A stretch of DNA of 64,000 bases from Enterococcus raffinosus (GCF_001886185.1 NZ_JXLA01000024.1:1-64000); one strand, 5' to 3'. Counted from the stretch's first letter, positions 53,582 to 63,934 are shown. The notes: generated by a model not told the origin, from the letters alone. Numbers and translations: made by a program.

Positions 53582-54931
53582 TTATGGGTGAATATATTGT
53601 AAACCAGCTGCGCTTAATGTCGCAGTGTTTGGTCCAGTCGGTGTTGGGAAGCCCATACCGCCTTGAGTAATAGTGATTGTATTATTTGAAGCATTGTATG
53701 ATTGAACATAAGCAACGTGCCCGTATGAAGGATCCGCATTCCATGTTCCAACGGATTGCCCTTGAGCAAAGACCACGATTGATCCAGCTGCAGGCGTACC
53801 ATCTACTTGGAAGCCATCAGCAGCTGCTGAAGCACCCCATTGACATCCATTACCCCAGTATGTTCCAGCCCAAGGTGCAACATTTTTAACGTACCAAGTA
53901 CATTGACCTACTGCATACATATTACCTGAACCAGTATGATCGACTTTACTGCCGCCAGTACTTGCTGTTGGTGCAGGAGTCGGTGCTGATGTTGAATCTT
54001 TTGTATCCTCAGTCGTGCTAGTAGTTGTTTCTTGTGTTGAAGAAGATGACGTTGAGCTTTCTTCACTCGCACTTGATGAAGCTTCAGTAGAAGATGCTGT
54101 TGAACTTTCCGCTGTTTCTTTCGCTTGTTCAGCAGCAGCCTTTGCTTGAGACTCTTCAAACGCTTTTTGTGCTTTTGCAGCTTCTTTGGCTTGACGTTCT
54201 TGTTCAGCTTTTTGTGCTTTTGCAGCTTCTTGCTGTTCTTTCAAGACACGTGCTTGCTCTGCTTTTGCTTCTTCTTGTTCTTTCTTCAATTTCGCTTTAT
54301 CTTGTTCAGCGGTTGCTTGTTCCGCAGCATAGTTCGCTTTCACAACATTCAATTCAGCTTGTTTGTTGGCAATTTCATTTTTTTGTGTTTCTAATTCTTT
54401 TTGGTTTGCTTGAATTTCAGCAACTTTTGTTTCATTATCTTTAACTTTTTCTTCTACCGCTTTTTCATCAGCTTTTTGTTGCTCCATCAATGAATGGTTT
54501 GCTTTAACCATCGTTGACATTGCTTGAACACGGCCGATTACGTCTGATAATGAATCTGCTTCTAAAACAGCAGAAACATAGCTAGAAGCCTGCCCCTTCA
54601 CCTGTGTATCACGGGCTTGGTTCTTGATTACTTCATTACGTTTTGCGATACGTACTTTCAAAGTAGCAATTTTTTCTTGTAACTTCATTGTATCTTTATT
54701 TAATTGATCTTGTTTCGCTTCTAAGTCTTTAACTTTTCCACTAACTGTTGCGATTTCACTTGTTAATCCATCAATTTGCGTTTGAACATCGGATTGTTTC
54801 CCTTGTAAATCACTAATCTTTTGGTCTTTTTCTTGAATTTGTTGATCATAATTATCTGCTAGTGCAATACTTGGCACTGCTGAGACAGCAATTGTACACA
54901 CCAACAATGCTGATAATATACTCTTTTTCAC
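53582..54931 (-). CDS. Secreted PcsB/SagA-like peptidoglycan hydrolase with CHAP domain
   Basis: A 449-residue exported protein. Signal peptide (AALLVCTIAVSAVPSIALA-type, residues 1-25), a long coiled coil (about 26-270, DNYDQQIQEKDQKISDLQ...), a Ser/Thr/Glu-rich linker, and a C-terminal CHAP domain with catalytic Cys in VGQCTWYVKN and His in YGHVAYVQ. The coiled-coil plus CHAP layout is that of PcsB, a hydrolase used in cell separation under FtsEX control in streptococci; enterococcal SagA has an NlpC/P60 domain instead. Highly expressed genes of this class are often controlled by WalR. The upstream region has an extended -10 (TGTTAGAAT) and a 12-bp palindrome at 55002-55013. Confidence 0.9.
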   Translation of the reverse strand: MKKSILSALLVCTIAVSAVPSIALADNYDQQIQEKDQKISDLQGKQSDVQTQIDGLTSEIATVSGKVKDLEAKQDQLNKDTMKLQEKIATLKVRIAKRNEVIKNQARDTQVKGQASSYVSAVLEADSLSDVIGRVQAMSTMVKANHSLMEQQKADEKAVEEKVKDNETKVAEIQANQKELETQKNEIANKQAELNVVKANYAAEQATAEQDKAKLKKEQEEAKAEQARVLKEQQEAAKAQKAEQERQAKEAAKAQKAFEESQAKAAAEQAKETAESSTASSTEASSSASEESSTSSSSTQETTTSTTEDTKDSTSAPTPAPTASTGGSKVDHTGSGNMYAVGQCTWYVKNVAPWAGTYWGNGCQWGASAAADGFQVDGTPAAGSIVVFAQGQSVGTWNADPSYGHVAYVQSYNASNNTITITQGGMGFPTPTGPNTATLSAAGLQYIHP

Positions 54932-55001
54932 TAATTATTCCTCCGGCTATTATGTTGATTTAAATGAATGATCGCATAACGTCAGAAGTAATTCTAACAT
55001 A

Positions 55002-55013
55002 GTGATATATCAC
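55002..55013. promoter_or_regulatory. Palindrome near the CHAP-hydrolase promoter
   Basis: GTGATATATCAC, a perfect 12-bp palindrome just upstream of the minus-strand extended -10 TGTTAGAAT. It could be an operator. The surrounding divergent region 54932-55214 holds no gene. Confidence 0.4.
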
Positions 55014-55214
55014 GCAGATAAAAGTAATGTTACAAATATATTTCAATATTATTCTTAAAGTTTTTAAATTAAGAAAGAGAAAACCCTTTGCTCTCACTAT
55101 TTATGTCTCTTTCAGAAAGAAAACAAAGAAAAATACTACGCATTATTAAGCCTATTCTTTGGTGCTATTTCTCTTTTTAGCTAAAATGGAATTAAAAGAA
55201 AGAGGGGGAATAGT

Positions 55215-56111
55215 ATGCGCTGGCGAGGAGATCGACAAAGCTCAAATGTGGAAGATCGTTCAGGAAGTAACAACCGGCCTACCGGAAAAATAGCGGCTGG
55301 TGGCGGTATTGGTGTATTTTTGATTGCTATTATTGTTTTTTTCATTTCTGGAGGAGATTTAGGGACAGTCACCGATACTTTAGGCGGTGGTATCACTGCG
55401 GCAACTTATAAAACTGAAAATGTTTCTTCAAAAGAATACACGGAGCAAAAAGAATTTGCCGCAGTCGTCTTTGCACATTTAGAGGATTATTGGGACAGCG
55501 AGTTTGAACAGTTGGACAAGCCCTATCAAAATCCAAAACTCGTGCTATTTACTGATAGCGTGAACTCAGCCTGTGGACAAGCAAGCTCACAGGTCGGACC
55601 CTTTTATTGCCCTGCCGATCAAAACGTTTACTTAGATTTAAGTTTTGCTGATGAGTTATCCAGTAAATACGGCGCAACAGGTGACTACGCAATGGCTTAC
55701 GTGATCGCCCATGAAGTCGGACATCATGTACAAAATGAGTTGGGAATAACAGATCAACTTGAGAAAATTCGAAAACGGGTTTCAGAAACTGAATACAATA
55801 AATATAGTGTACGTCTAGAATTACAGGCTGACTATTTAGCAGGATGTTTTTCAAAATATCTCGCTGGAGAAACCTATCAAGAACAGCCGATTCTAGAAGA
55901 AGGCGACATTGAGGAAGCAATCACTGCGGCAAATGCGATTGGTGACGACACGCTGCAAAAAGAATACCAAGGATATGTCGTTCCAGATAGTTTTACCCAC
56001 GGCACTAGCCAACAGCGCACGGATTGGTTCAAGCGTGGGTTCAAATACGGTGACTTAGAACATGGCGATACATTTAATGAAAAGAACCTAGATTTATTAA
56101 CAGCCGCATAA
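55215..56111 (+). CDS. Neutral zinc metallopeptidase (YpfJ/DUF2056-type family)
   Basis: A 298-residue membrane-anchored protein. The N-terminal 28 residues are cytoplasmic and polar (MRWRGDRQSSNVEDRSGS), then one membrane helix (about 29-46), then an extracytoplasmic metallopeptidase domain. Zinc motif HEVGH is at residues 166-170, in YVIAHEVGHHVQNELG; the RLELQADYLAGCF segment further on supplies the third ligand Glu/Asp. Ribosome-binding site AGAGGGGG. The family is common but its physiological substrate is unknown. Confidence 0.85.
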   Translation: MRWRGDRQSSNVEDRSGSNNRPTGKIAAGGGIGVFLIAIIVFFISGGDLGTVTDTLGGGITAATYKTENVSSKEYTEQKEFAAVVFAHLEDYWDSEFEQLDKPYQNPKLVLFTDSVNSACGQASSQVGPFYCPADQNVYLDLSFADELSSKYGATGDYAMAYVIAHEVGHHVQNELGITDQLEKIRKRVSETEYNKYSVRLELQADYLAGCFSKYLAGETYQEQPILEEGDIEEAITAANAIGDDTLQKEYQGYVVPDSFTHGTSQQRTDWFKRGFKYGDLEHGDTFNEKNLDLLTAA

Positions 56112-56165
56112 ATTTAGAGCGTATTCATTATTATACGAATCAAGTTACTTTTTTCTATATGAAAA

Positions 56166-56202
56166 AAATGCCCTCTCAAAAATTAGTTTTGAGAGGGCAT
56201 TT
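56166..56202. terminator. Bidirectional intrinsic terminator
   Basis: AAATGCCCTCTCAAAA and its complement form a perfect 16-bp stem with a five-base loop between the convergent metallopeptidase and giant adhesin genes. Confidence 0.9.
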
Positions 56203-56239
56203 TCGTTTGGAATAACTTACGTACTACAGTACTACAGAA

Positions 56240-59200
56240 TTATGCTTTCTTTTTCCGATAAAAGTAGAGTGCCCCTGCCAAAATGACAATTACTAATCCG
56301 ATATAAGGCAAGACTTTCAACACTTGCTCCCCTGTTTGCGGCAAACTTCCACCGCTGCTGTATGAAGAATCTCCTCCCCCATACGACACATCGAGGCCGC
56401 TGCCGTTGTTGAAAATATCACCTTTTGTCGAAGGCAGCTCAGGATTTGTTTTCTTCACTGTTACCGTTTGAGCTTCATCATTGATATCCTCATGAGCACC
56501 AATCAGATTACCCTTCGTATCAAATAATTTTTCAAAAGCAACAAGTGTCAAATCATCTGAAAGTATACTACGACGGAAAGTAAAGCTCATTTCAACAGTT
56601 CCGCTACCAGTATCGCTAGCTACAAACGTTGTCTGACTCTCAATTTCGCGTCCCATTACAGTGAATGGTTCAGCTGAATTTTTCAACATCAGTTTGCCAC
56701 GCACAGTGTAGCTTTCTCCCGGAACTAGATTTTCATAAAAAACTATATCCTTAATGACGACATCTTCATCACTATCTTTACTGATTTCAGCCGCTTGTGT
56801 TCCAACTTTCGGATAATTTACTGATTGATCTTTATCTTCAATATCGGTATGAGCAGCTACTTCTCTATCTTCTTGATACAACGTCTCAAAGACAACAACA
56901 GTTTTACCAGCCAGATCGCCCTTCGTGATCTTGAATTCCAATTCGATGGTACCATCACGCTTAGTCGCTTTGAAGGTCTTCTCAGCATGAACCTCATTGC
57001 CATCGCGGGTTAAGAATGGCTTGTTCGTCGCTTTGTCCATCAAGACGCCTTTGACCGTGTATTCCTTGCCTACGATCAAGTTCTTGTAGCTGACTTCATC
57101 AACGACTGTTACTTCGTCATCAGCAAAGCCTTCGTTTGTACCTGAATCTTTATCTTTTGCTTTAGTTGAAACTTGCGGCTGCCGGACTGTCTGATCTTCA
57201 TCTTCGATATCCTCATGCAATCCAACCAGTTTGCCCTCAGTATTAAACAATTTCTCGAAGACCACCAATACAGTATCTTCGGTTAAATACTTGCGGTCAA
57301 ATTGGAAAGTAACTTCCACCGTTCCGCTTCCGGATTCTGAAGCGATAAAGGTTGCCTTGCTCGTTACTTCTTCCTCTCCCGCCTTGAAGGCTTTTCCTGT
57401 TTCTTTATCCATCAACGTACCAGTAACCGTGTATTCTTTGCCTGGAACTAAGTTTTCATAAGATACGATATCTTTAATGATCACTTCTTTATCCGTTGAT
57501 CCAGTGGTTTCAGAAGCTTTAGTTCCGACTTTTGGATAAGACACAGTTTGTGCTTCATCTTCAATATCCGTATGAGCGGCTACCTCTTTTTCATCGTGAT
57601 AAAGTGTTTCAAAAACCACCACTGTCTTACCAGCGAGGTCGCCACGTTTAATAAAGAATTCTAAATTGATGGTGCCATCAGGTGTTTCCGCCTTGAAGGT
57701 CTTCTCAGCGTGGACTTCTTCTCCGTCACGAGTCAAGAATGGCTTACCTGTCGCTTTATCCATCAATGTTCCTTTGACCGTGTAATTTTTACCGACGATC
57801 AAATGTTTATATGACACTCTATCTACGATCGTTACCCGTTCATTGGCTAATCCTTCATCCATCTCTGTATCTTTATCGATGGCGTCTGTTTTTACTTCAA
57901 TCTCTGGTTTGACTTCTACAGTCTGATCTTTGTCTTCGATATCTTCATGCAGACCAACAAGCTTGCCTTCAACGTTATATAGTTTTTCAAAGACCACTAG
58001 ATTTTTAGGATCTTCTAAGGCTTTACGATCAAATGTAAACTCAACTTCAACCGTGCCTGTTCCTTTTTTGTTTGCTGTGAAGTCCGTCTTACCAGTCACT
58101 TCTTTTCCGTCAACTTTAAAGGCTTCTCCAGTTGTTTTATCCATCAGCACGCCTGTTACTTGATATTCTTTTCCAGGAATCAAATTATCATAAGAAACCA
58201 GGTCTTTTAGGACAACAGTCTCTCCATGAACGCTCGTTTCAGAAGCTTTTGTTCCCACTTCTGGATAGTTGACTGATTGATCTTTGTCATTAATATCCGT
58301 GTGAGAGCCCACTTCCTTGTCTTCAACATATAACGTTTCAAAGACGACAACGGTCTTACCTGCTAAATCACCTTTCGTTACAATAAACTCTAAATCAATC
58401 GTGCCATTCTGAGTTTGAGCAACAAAATCCCGTTCCGCATGTACTTCATTACCATCTTTCGTCAAGAAAGGTTTGCCAGTCGCTTTATCCATCAGGACAC
58501 CTTTGACCGTGTATTCTTGGCCAACATTCAAGTTTTTATACGAAACCGTATCAATAATCTTCACTTCTTCTTTTGCTAAACCTTCGTTCATGTCAGTTTC
58601 TTCATCTTTTGCCGAAGTTTTGATCTCAACATCTGGTTTTACTTCAACCGTCTGGTCTTCGTCATCAATATCCTCATGAGTACCAACAACTTTGCCAGTT
58701 GATCCATACACGCGTTCAAAGACAACCAGTTCCTTGTTATCTTTCAAAGCACTTCGATCAAAAGTAAATTTCACTTTGACTGTACCATTACCGGTATCAG
58801 ATGCGTTGAACATCGCAGAACCAGTGACTTCTTTCTTATCAACTAAGAAAGCTTTACCAGTTTCTTTGTCCATCAAAACACCTTCAACTTTGTACTGTTT
58901 CCCAGGAATCAAGTTCTCATATGAAACATTATCCTCGATAATGACCGTATCTCCGTGTATACTTGACTCAGCGGCTTTCGTACCGACATTAGGATAGTAA
59001 ACGGTTTGGTCATCGTCTTCTATGTCAGTATGGGAGCCTACTTCTTTATCCTTGTTATAAAGTTTTTCAAATACAACAATCGTTTTACCGGCAAGATCTC
59101 CTTTAGTTACCACAAACTCTAATTCAATCGTGCCATTTTTCTTTTCAGCAGTAAATTTCTTTTCCGCATGTACCTCTTTGCCTTCAGCTGTTAAGAATGG

Positions 59201-62200
59201 TAGGCCAGTTTCTTTGTCCATCAATACACCTTTGACAGTATATTCACGGCCAATAATCAAGTTCTTATAGCTCACTTTATCGATGATCGTTACTTCCTCT
59301 GCCGCATTTCCCTCATTCGTACCGGTATCTCCGTCTGTAGCATTGGTCTCTAATTCAGGATAATTCACTGTTTGATTTTCATCCGTGATCTCTTCGTGAA
59401 CCGCAACTTCTTTTTCACCTTCGTAAAGTTTTTCAAAAACAACAACGGTCTTGCCGCGCATATCTGTTTTCTTCACGACAAATTCTAAATCGATCGTGCC
59501 GTTTTCTTTATCAGCTTTAAAGGTTTTTTCAGCGATTACTTTCTTACCATCAGAATCAACGAATGCTTGACCTGTTGCTTTGTCCATCAATACACCCTTG
59601 ACGGTATATTCGCGACCTACCACTAAATCTTTGTAAGAAACAGTATCAACGATCGTTACTTCTTCTTTTGGTTGACTATTTTCGTCTACCGCATTTCCTT
59701 CATTGATTCCTGAGTCTTTGTCTTTAGCACTTGTTCCGATCTTAATTTTTGGTCTGACAACGACATTTTCAGTTTCTTCACCTTTTTTACCAGTGTGAAC
59801 TAAGTTGCCTTTTTCGTCGTACAATTTCTCAACGTAACCATAAGAACCGACTTCTTTAGGTGTAAACGTTCCTGATTTGTATTCGCCAGAGCTGCTGACT
59901 TTGATTTTATCTGACGTCCAGACAATATCTTTATCCGTTGCGCTTTCCGCATTAGCAAAGTCATTGATTTTATCAGAGAATTTGTACAGGTCAACAATCA
60001 CGTAATAGCCATCTGGAACTGTATTTTCTAGAATGATCGTATCGTAGATTGGCTCTCCAAGATAAATATCATTGCTGGAAGCTTTCGTGTGGATATTCAA
60101 TTTCTCTACATTAAATACCTCACCGCCATCGCCGTGTTCACCTTCATAAAGCACTTTGTTGGTTTTAGTATCGATAACTTTCGCTACCCATCCATAGGTT
60201 CCCGGCTCAGAAATTCTCAAGTCTTCTAATCCGTATCCCCCGGTGTTTGACTTGTACTCACCGTATTTCTTAATCGGCATACCTTTAGAAGATTTTGTTA
60301 TTTCTTTTGCATTTGAATAATTAAAGTCATTTACTTTATCACTATATTTATACAAGGTAAAGGTTACTTCGGCATCATCGCTCTTCAAAGATTTGTTGAC
60401 ATGCAGCGTATCGTAGACTGGTTTGCCGACAAACGTATACTCTTCATTTACCTGTGTATAATATTCTTCCTCTTGTCCTTGTGGAACGTGAACGGTTTCT
60501 GACGGTACGCCATACTCTGTTTCAAATTTGGCTAAACGTCCCTCATCTGAACCACCAGATACTACAATCGTGTACCATCCAGCTTTATCAAATGGTTTAA
60601 ACTCAGTCGTTCGCAATGTTCCTTGTAATAATGGTGCCTTTACTACATCAAATACTTCCGCATTCGCAGGAACGCTGCCGCGAAGTGGTTTGGATGGGCT
60701 GTAATACATTGTGAAGGTCGCTTCAAGAGCCTTGTCTTCCCCTTTACCAAATCCATCTGGCAAATTATACTCGCCATTTTTATCAGGATCGCGATCTTTG
60801 CCGACTAATTCAGGATTCTGAATTCCCCATTTATCCGTATCACCTTTTCCATCTGTTGGCAGCCCCCATAACCCAGGCAGATCCAAAACAGTGATCGAAT
60901 CATAAACTTGTGACTCAATTTCTGATGTGGATTCAGACACGGTTGTCTCAATATTCGGTGTCCAAGGAACAACTACGTACTCATCTGCACTACCAAAATC
61001 GGAATACCAAGGTTCGGTATAAGTTGTTTCAGCAATTTCTTCAACCCAAACATACCAGCCCTTTTCAGTCACTTCGATTTCTGGTGTTGTAACCGTACCA
61101 TTGCCTTGGATCTTCGTTTGAACCTGACCAGCAACTTTTGCGTTAGAAGGAATTTGCGGGCTTCCACCTTCATGGTTATTGCCATTTTTAATAAAGTCAG
61201 GCTTCGTTAAGAAAGGTCCTAATAACTTGCTTGTAATAGTAATTTCATGGCCGTCTTTATTCCCGGTAACAGTTAATTTATCCGCTACTTTTCCGCCTTC
61301 TGGACTTAGCTGAGCAACTGTTGTTTCCGTTTTGACTTTTGGTTGCCATTTGTTCGTAATTTTTTCATTGTCATCATTGAAAGGCGCTTGAAATCCCTTA
61401 GTGAAATGTTCTTGGTTTGCTTGATCCGCTACGACAACCTTCAAGACTGGATAATAAAAACCTGGCCCTGTTGATTTATACTGTGAAGTTACCGTGTATT
61501 TTCCTGGACCATCAACTGTTTTCGAATCACTTCCGATAAAAGAAACATCTCCCGGTAAGCTGTTCACATCGAATTTTTGATTTCCATAATCAGTAGCCGA
61601 ATAATACCAATCAAGTTGGAATTTCACTGGCACTTTATTATTTGTTCCAAGTACATTCGGCCAGTTTCCTTCAGCCAATGAGATGCTAACATCATCTTCT
61701 AACGCTTCGCCTTCTTTGACGCGTACCTTAGAGACCGTCGTTCCTTGTACTGCGAATTTTTCAATTACTTTTGTTTTTTCATTTTCTTCATTGAATTGTG
61801 CTTGGAAACCTTTTTCAAAAGCATCCGGTGTATTCTGCTTGCTCTTAACTAGTTTTAAAACTGGATAATAGAACCCTTGTTTGTCAGCGACATTTGCCGA
61901 AGGGACATCTCTTACACCAGGAGCATTTACCGTGAATGTATCCGTATGTTGTAATTTCGTTACATCTGACGGCAAATTATTCACATCAATTTTTTGATTT
62001 CCATAATCAGTCGGTGAGTAATACCAATCGATTTCAAATGATGCTGGTACAGGTGTTTGTGTATCGACAATATTCGGCCAAGCTTTATTTCCTTCCACAC
62101 TGATCGTTACTTGGTCAGATAATTGTTGACCGATTTGTACATCTTGTTTAGAAACAGTCGTCCCAATAGGTGCAAACGTTTTTTGTTCTTCTTTAAATTG

Positions 62201-63139
62201 GATATCCGCTGAAGTTTCTTTACTTACTCCATTAGCGGTATACGCAGTAATCATATTCTGACTATTCGCCCAAGCATAGCGCTGCATTTGACTGCCCGGT
62301 AGCTTAGTCACCTTCGCCGTTATTTTCAATGGGTTTCCAGCAGGTCCTTGATTCGCTGTATAGTTGTCTAACTCAGCAATACTGTTTAAAGTAATAGTCC
62401 CAGAACCTGCTCCGCCTGACTTAGGCACAAATTGACCACCGGTCATACTCATTTCCAACTTACCGCCAAAAAGACCATTCAGGTCTACATTTTTCATGTC
62501 CTTATTAGCAGCTGATTTAAGCGATAAATTCATATTCGCTTTCTTTTGTCCTGCAATTTCAGACAAACTAAGTGATAATGTATACGGTCCATAATAATCT
62601 CCAGCCATTGATCTAACAGAATCGTGTTGATTTTTGGCTGCAACAGCTTCTGCATCACCACTATTTAATCGAGAGTTGAATCTCTTTAAAAATTCATCTC
62701 GAGTTGCTGTAGAGGATTCTAACTGTGTGTGTACAAAGTAGGACATCGCCGCATGATTCGTATGATTTGGTGCTGGTGCTGCAACCAATACATGATACAT
62801 GAACGCTCCAATTGCTGCTGCATTCGATGAATCTACTGACTTAGTAGCATTTGTAAAATTAGATGATGGACTTACATATTTACCAGACTCTGTACAAAAC
62901 ATGAACTTATTTCCCATCGGTTCATTTCCGCCAGTTGCATAAGAAATCGTTCGCACATCTCCTACTCCGCCTTCAAACATATAGCCATAGGCATTTTGAC
63001 CATACCCAGTGTTCCCTCCTGCTGTTTTTGCTTCAGCAATCATAGACAAACCATTGACTCCAAATGTAGACACTATCATAAAGATAATTGCCGTGATCCG
63101 AGTCGTTTTGCCAAGAATTTTTCTAATTCTTGCTTTCAT
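56240..63139 (-). CDS. Giant LPXTG adhesin with predicted thioester domain and VaFE repeats
   Basis: A 2299-residue cell-wall-anchored surface protein. Signal peptide (residues 1-38), then a TQXA-type thioester domain with Cys82 (FMFCTESGKY) and Gln139 (YFVHTQLESS). Paired modules follow at about residues 330-600 (both contain DWYYSxTDYGNQK), then further beta-domains to about 1160, and nine VaFE-type repeats of about 115 residues to 2230. It ends LPQTGEQ, a helix and YRKKKA; a degenerate LPSTKG lies upstream. ATG 63139 has GGGAG upstream, so the first 13 residues of the open frame are omitted. Thioester domains can bind host surface amines covalently, so a harpoon-and-stalk adhesin is inferred. 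It follows a regulator gene with an 87-base gap. Confidence 0.9.
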   Translation of the reverse strand: MKARIRKILGKTTRITAIIFMIVSTFGVNGLSMIAEAKTAGGNTGYGQNAYGYMFEGGVGDVRTISYATGGNEPMGNKFMFCTESGKYVSPSSNFTNATKSVDSSNAAAIGAFMYHVLVAAPAPNHTNHAAMSYFVHTQLESSTATRDEFLKRFNSRLNSGDAEAVAAKNQHDSVRSMAGDYYGPYTLSLSLSEIAGQKKANMNLSLKSAANKDMKNVDLNGLFGGKLEMSMTGGQFVPKSGGAGSGTITLNSIAELDNYTANQGPAGNPLKITAKVTKLPGSQMQRYAWANSQNMITAYTANGVSKETSADIQFKEEQKTFAPIGTTVSKQDVQIGQQLSDQVTISVEGNKAWPNIVDTQTPVPASFEIDWYYSPTDYGNQKIDVNNLPSDVTKLQHTDTFTVNAPGVRDVPSANVADKQGFYYPVLKLVKSKQNTPDAFEKGFQAQFNEENEKTKVIEKFAVQGTTVSKVRVKEGEALEDDVSISLAEGNWPNVLGTNNKVPVKFQLDWYYSATDYGNQKFDVNSLPGDVSFIGSDSKTVDGPGKYTVTSQYKSTGPGFYYPVLKVVVADQANQEHFTKGFQAPFNDDNEKITNKWQPKVKTETTVAQLSPEGGKVADKLTVTGNKDGHEITITSKLLGPFLTKPDFIKNGNNHEGGSPQIPSNAKVAGQVQTKIQGNGTVTTPEIEVTEKGWYVWVEEIAETTYTEPWYSDFGSADEYVVVPWTPNIETTVSESTSEIESQVYDSITVLDLPGLWGLPTDGKGDTDKWGIQNPELVGKDRDPDKNGEYNLPDGFGKGEDKALEATFTMYYSPSKPLRGSVPANAEVFDVVKAPLLQGTLRTTEFKPFDKAGWYTIVVSGGSDEGRLAKFETEYGVPSETVHVPQGQEEEYYTQVNEEYTFVGKPVYDTLHVNKSLKSDDAEVTFTLYKYSDKVNDFNYSNAKEITKSSKGMPIKKYGEYKSNTGGYGLEDLRISEPGTYGWVAKVIDTKTNKVLYEGEHGDGGEVFNVEKLNIHTKASSNDIYLGEPIYDTIILENTVPDGYYVIVDLYKFSDKINDFANAESATDKDIVWTSDKIKVSSSGEYKSGTFTPKEVGSYGYVEKLYDEKGNLVHTGKKGEETENVVVRPKIKIGTSAKDKDSGINEGNAVDENSQPKEEVTIVDTVSYKDLVVGREYTVKGVLMDKATGQAFVDSDGKKVIAEKTFKADKENGTIDLEFVVKKTDMRGKTVVVFEKLYEGEKEVAVHEEITDENQTVNYPELETNATDGDTGTNEGNAAEEVTIIDKVSYKNLIIGREYTVKGVLMDKETGLPFLTAEGKEVHAEKKFTAEKKNGTIELEFVVTKGDLAGKTIVVFEKLYNKDKEVGSHTDIEDDDQTVYYPNVGTKAAESSIHGDTVIIEDNVSYENLIPGKQYKVEGVLMDKETGKAFLVDKKEVTGSAMFNASDTGNGTVKVKFTFDRSALKDNKELVVFERVYGSTGKVVGTHEDIDDEDQTVEVKPDVEIKTSAKDEETDMNEGLAKEEVKIIDTVSYKNLNVGQEYTVKGVLMDKATGKPFLTKDGNEVHAERDFVAQTQNGTIDLEFIVTKGDLAGKTVVVFETLYVEDKEVGSHTDINDKDQSVNYPEVGTKASETSVHGETVVLKDLVSYDNLIPGKEYQVTGVLMDKTTGEAFKVDGKEVTGKTDFTANKKGTGTVEVEFTFDRKALEDPKNLVVFEKLYNVEGKLVGLHEDIEDKDQTVEVKPEIEVKTDAIDKDTEMDEGLANERVTIVDRVSYKHLIVGKNYTVKGTLMDKATGKPFLTRDGEEVHAEKTFKAETPDGTINLEFFIKRGDLAGKTVVVFETLYHDEKEVAAHTDIEDEAQTVSYPKVGTKASETTGSTDKEVIIKDIVSYENLVPGKEYTVTGTLMDKETGKAFKAGEEEVTSKATFIASESGSGTVEVTFQFDRKYLTEDTVLVVFEKLFNTEGKLVGLHEDIEDEDQTVRQPQVSTKAKDKDSGTNEGFADDEVTVVDEVSYKNLIVGKEYTVKGVLMDKATNKPFLTRDGNEVHAEKTFKATKRDGTIELEFKITKGDLAGKTVVVFETLYQEDREVAAHTDIEDKDQSVNYPKVGTQAAEISKDSDEDVVIKDIVFYENLVPGESYTVRGKLMLKNSAEPFTVMGREIESQTTFVASDTGSGTVEMSFTFRRSILSDDLTLVAFEKLFDTKGNLIGAHEDINDEAQTVTVKKTNPELPSTKGDIFNNGSGLDVSYGGGDSSYSSGGSLPQTGEQVLKVLPYIGLVIVILAGALYFYRKKKA
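56455..59661 (-). repeat. Nine VaFE-type repeats arranged as alternating A and B subtypes
   Basis: Nine tandem modules of about 350 bases. Each has VSYxNLxxGxxYTVxGxLMDKxTG and a VVFExLY core. Two subtypes can be told apart. Type A has NGTIDLEF and DLAGKTVVVFE with AAHTDIED. Type B has GTVEVxFTFDR and LVVFEKLxNxxGKLVGLHEDIED. The order from the N-terminus is A A B A B A B A B. The pairwise AB unit of about 720 bases seems to have been the unit of duplication. Confidence 0.8.
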
Positions 63140-63226
63140 TCTTTGACACTCCCTTTCTTTTTCTCTCCTTTTCATCATTCCCTTTCTTTTCCGTTAAGCG
63201 TCACCCCCTTAATAGTTTCTCCTTTA

Positions 63227-63934
63227 CTAATTCTCAATTAACGTTGGTTTTCTTTCAGAGAGCTCCTCTTCAAAATAGTCATAAAATTCTTTGCTTAAGC
63301 GATACCCTTGTCCCCAAACAGTTTGAATCGCTACATGCCCGCATTCGCATTCCAACTTTTCATTTACTTTAGAAACAATTTTTGACAAACTTGCTAAAAC
63401 AGATTTATTTGCCTCTTTATTCCAAATCTGGCGACTAATTTCTTCTCTCGAGACGGTTCGATTTCCAGACTGAATCAAATAATTTACAATTTCTTTTTGT
63501 TTCAATTTCAGGTTCAAATCAGATAATTTTTGTTTAACCTGAAGCTGCTGTGCTCGATCTTCCTTTTGATAAGCTAATCGAGAGATTTCCGCAATCAGCA
63601 AAATCTCTCTCAAGCGTTCAAGATTGGAATCTACTGGTATCAAGCCATCAAAAATCGATTCCGTCCTGTCATCACAACTTACTTCAATAACACGACGGAA
63701 AAGTTTAAAGCGTTCATATTGTAATTGTTGAACCAATTCCTCTACTTCTTTGTCATACAATGATTCACTAAAAATAATTCCGTCAAATTGAGATAAAAAT
63801 TGTTTGTTGAATGTTTCCTCTTTTAGCATTGCAATCAGATTATGTGAGCAATAAACCTCATTTCCTAATTGTTTTAGCTGACTTTCAAAGGCTTCCTCAT
63901 ACGAAAGCGCCTTCGTCAAAATCAATAGTTGCAT
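63227..63934 (-). CDS. Winged-helix regulator with receiver-like N-terminus, paralogue of the pilus-side regulator
   Basis: A 235-residue protein with a C-terminal OmpR-type winged helix (about 140-225, SREEISRQIW, QTVWGQGYRLS). The N-terminal receiver-like region (MQLLILTKALSYEEAF, FDGIIFSES) has Ser-Glu where response regulators have the phosphoacceptor Asp. It is paralogous to the protein at 16008-16718 along its whole length, sharing a Cys near residue 30 (VYCSHN here, VFCCSN there). I start it at ATG 63934; AAGGAG is six bases upstream. It is the gene directly before the giant adhesin in the same direction and probably controls it. No kinase is encoded nearby. Confidence 0.75.
   Translation of the reverse strand: MQLLILTKALSYEEAFESQLKQLGNEVYCSHNLIAMLKEETFNKQFLSQFDGIIFSESLYDKEVEELVQQLQYERFKLFRRVIEVSCDDRTESIFDGLIPVDSNLERLREILLIAEISRLAYQKEDRAQQLQVKQKLSDLNLKLKQKEIVNYLIQSGNRTVSREEISRQIWNKEANKSVLASLSKIVSKVNEKLECECGHVAIQTVWGQGYRLSKEFYDYFEEELSERKPTLIEN

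Noticed and set aside
54094-54444. Leu- and Phe-rich plus-strand frames opposite the CHAP hydrolase coiled coil
   Set aside because: These are the antisense of a Lys/Glu/Gln-rich coiled coil, which always gives hydrophobic-looking shadow frames.
56221-56236. Small tandem duplication (GTACTACAGTACTACAG) after the giant adhesin
   Set aside because: Too short, placed next to a terminator, and without any sign of a mobile element or attachment site.
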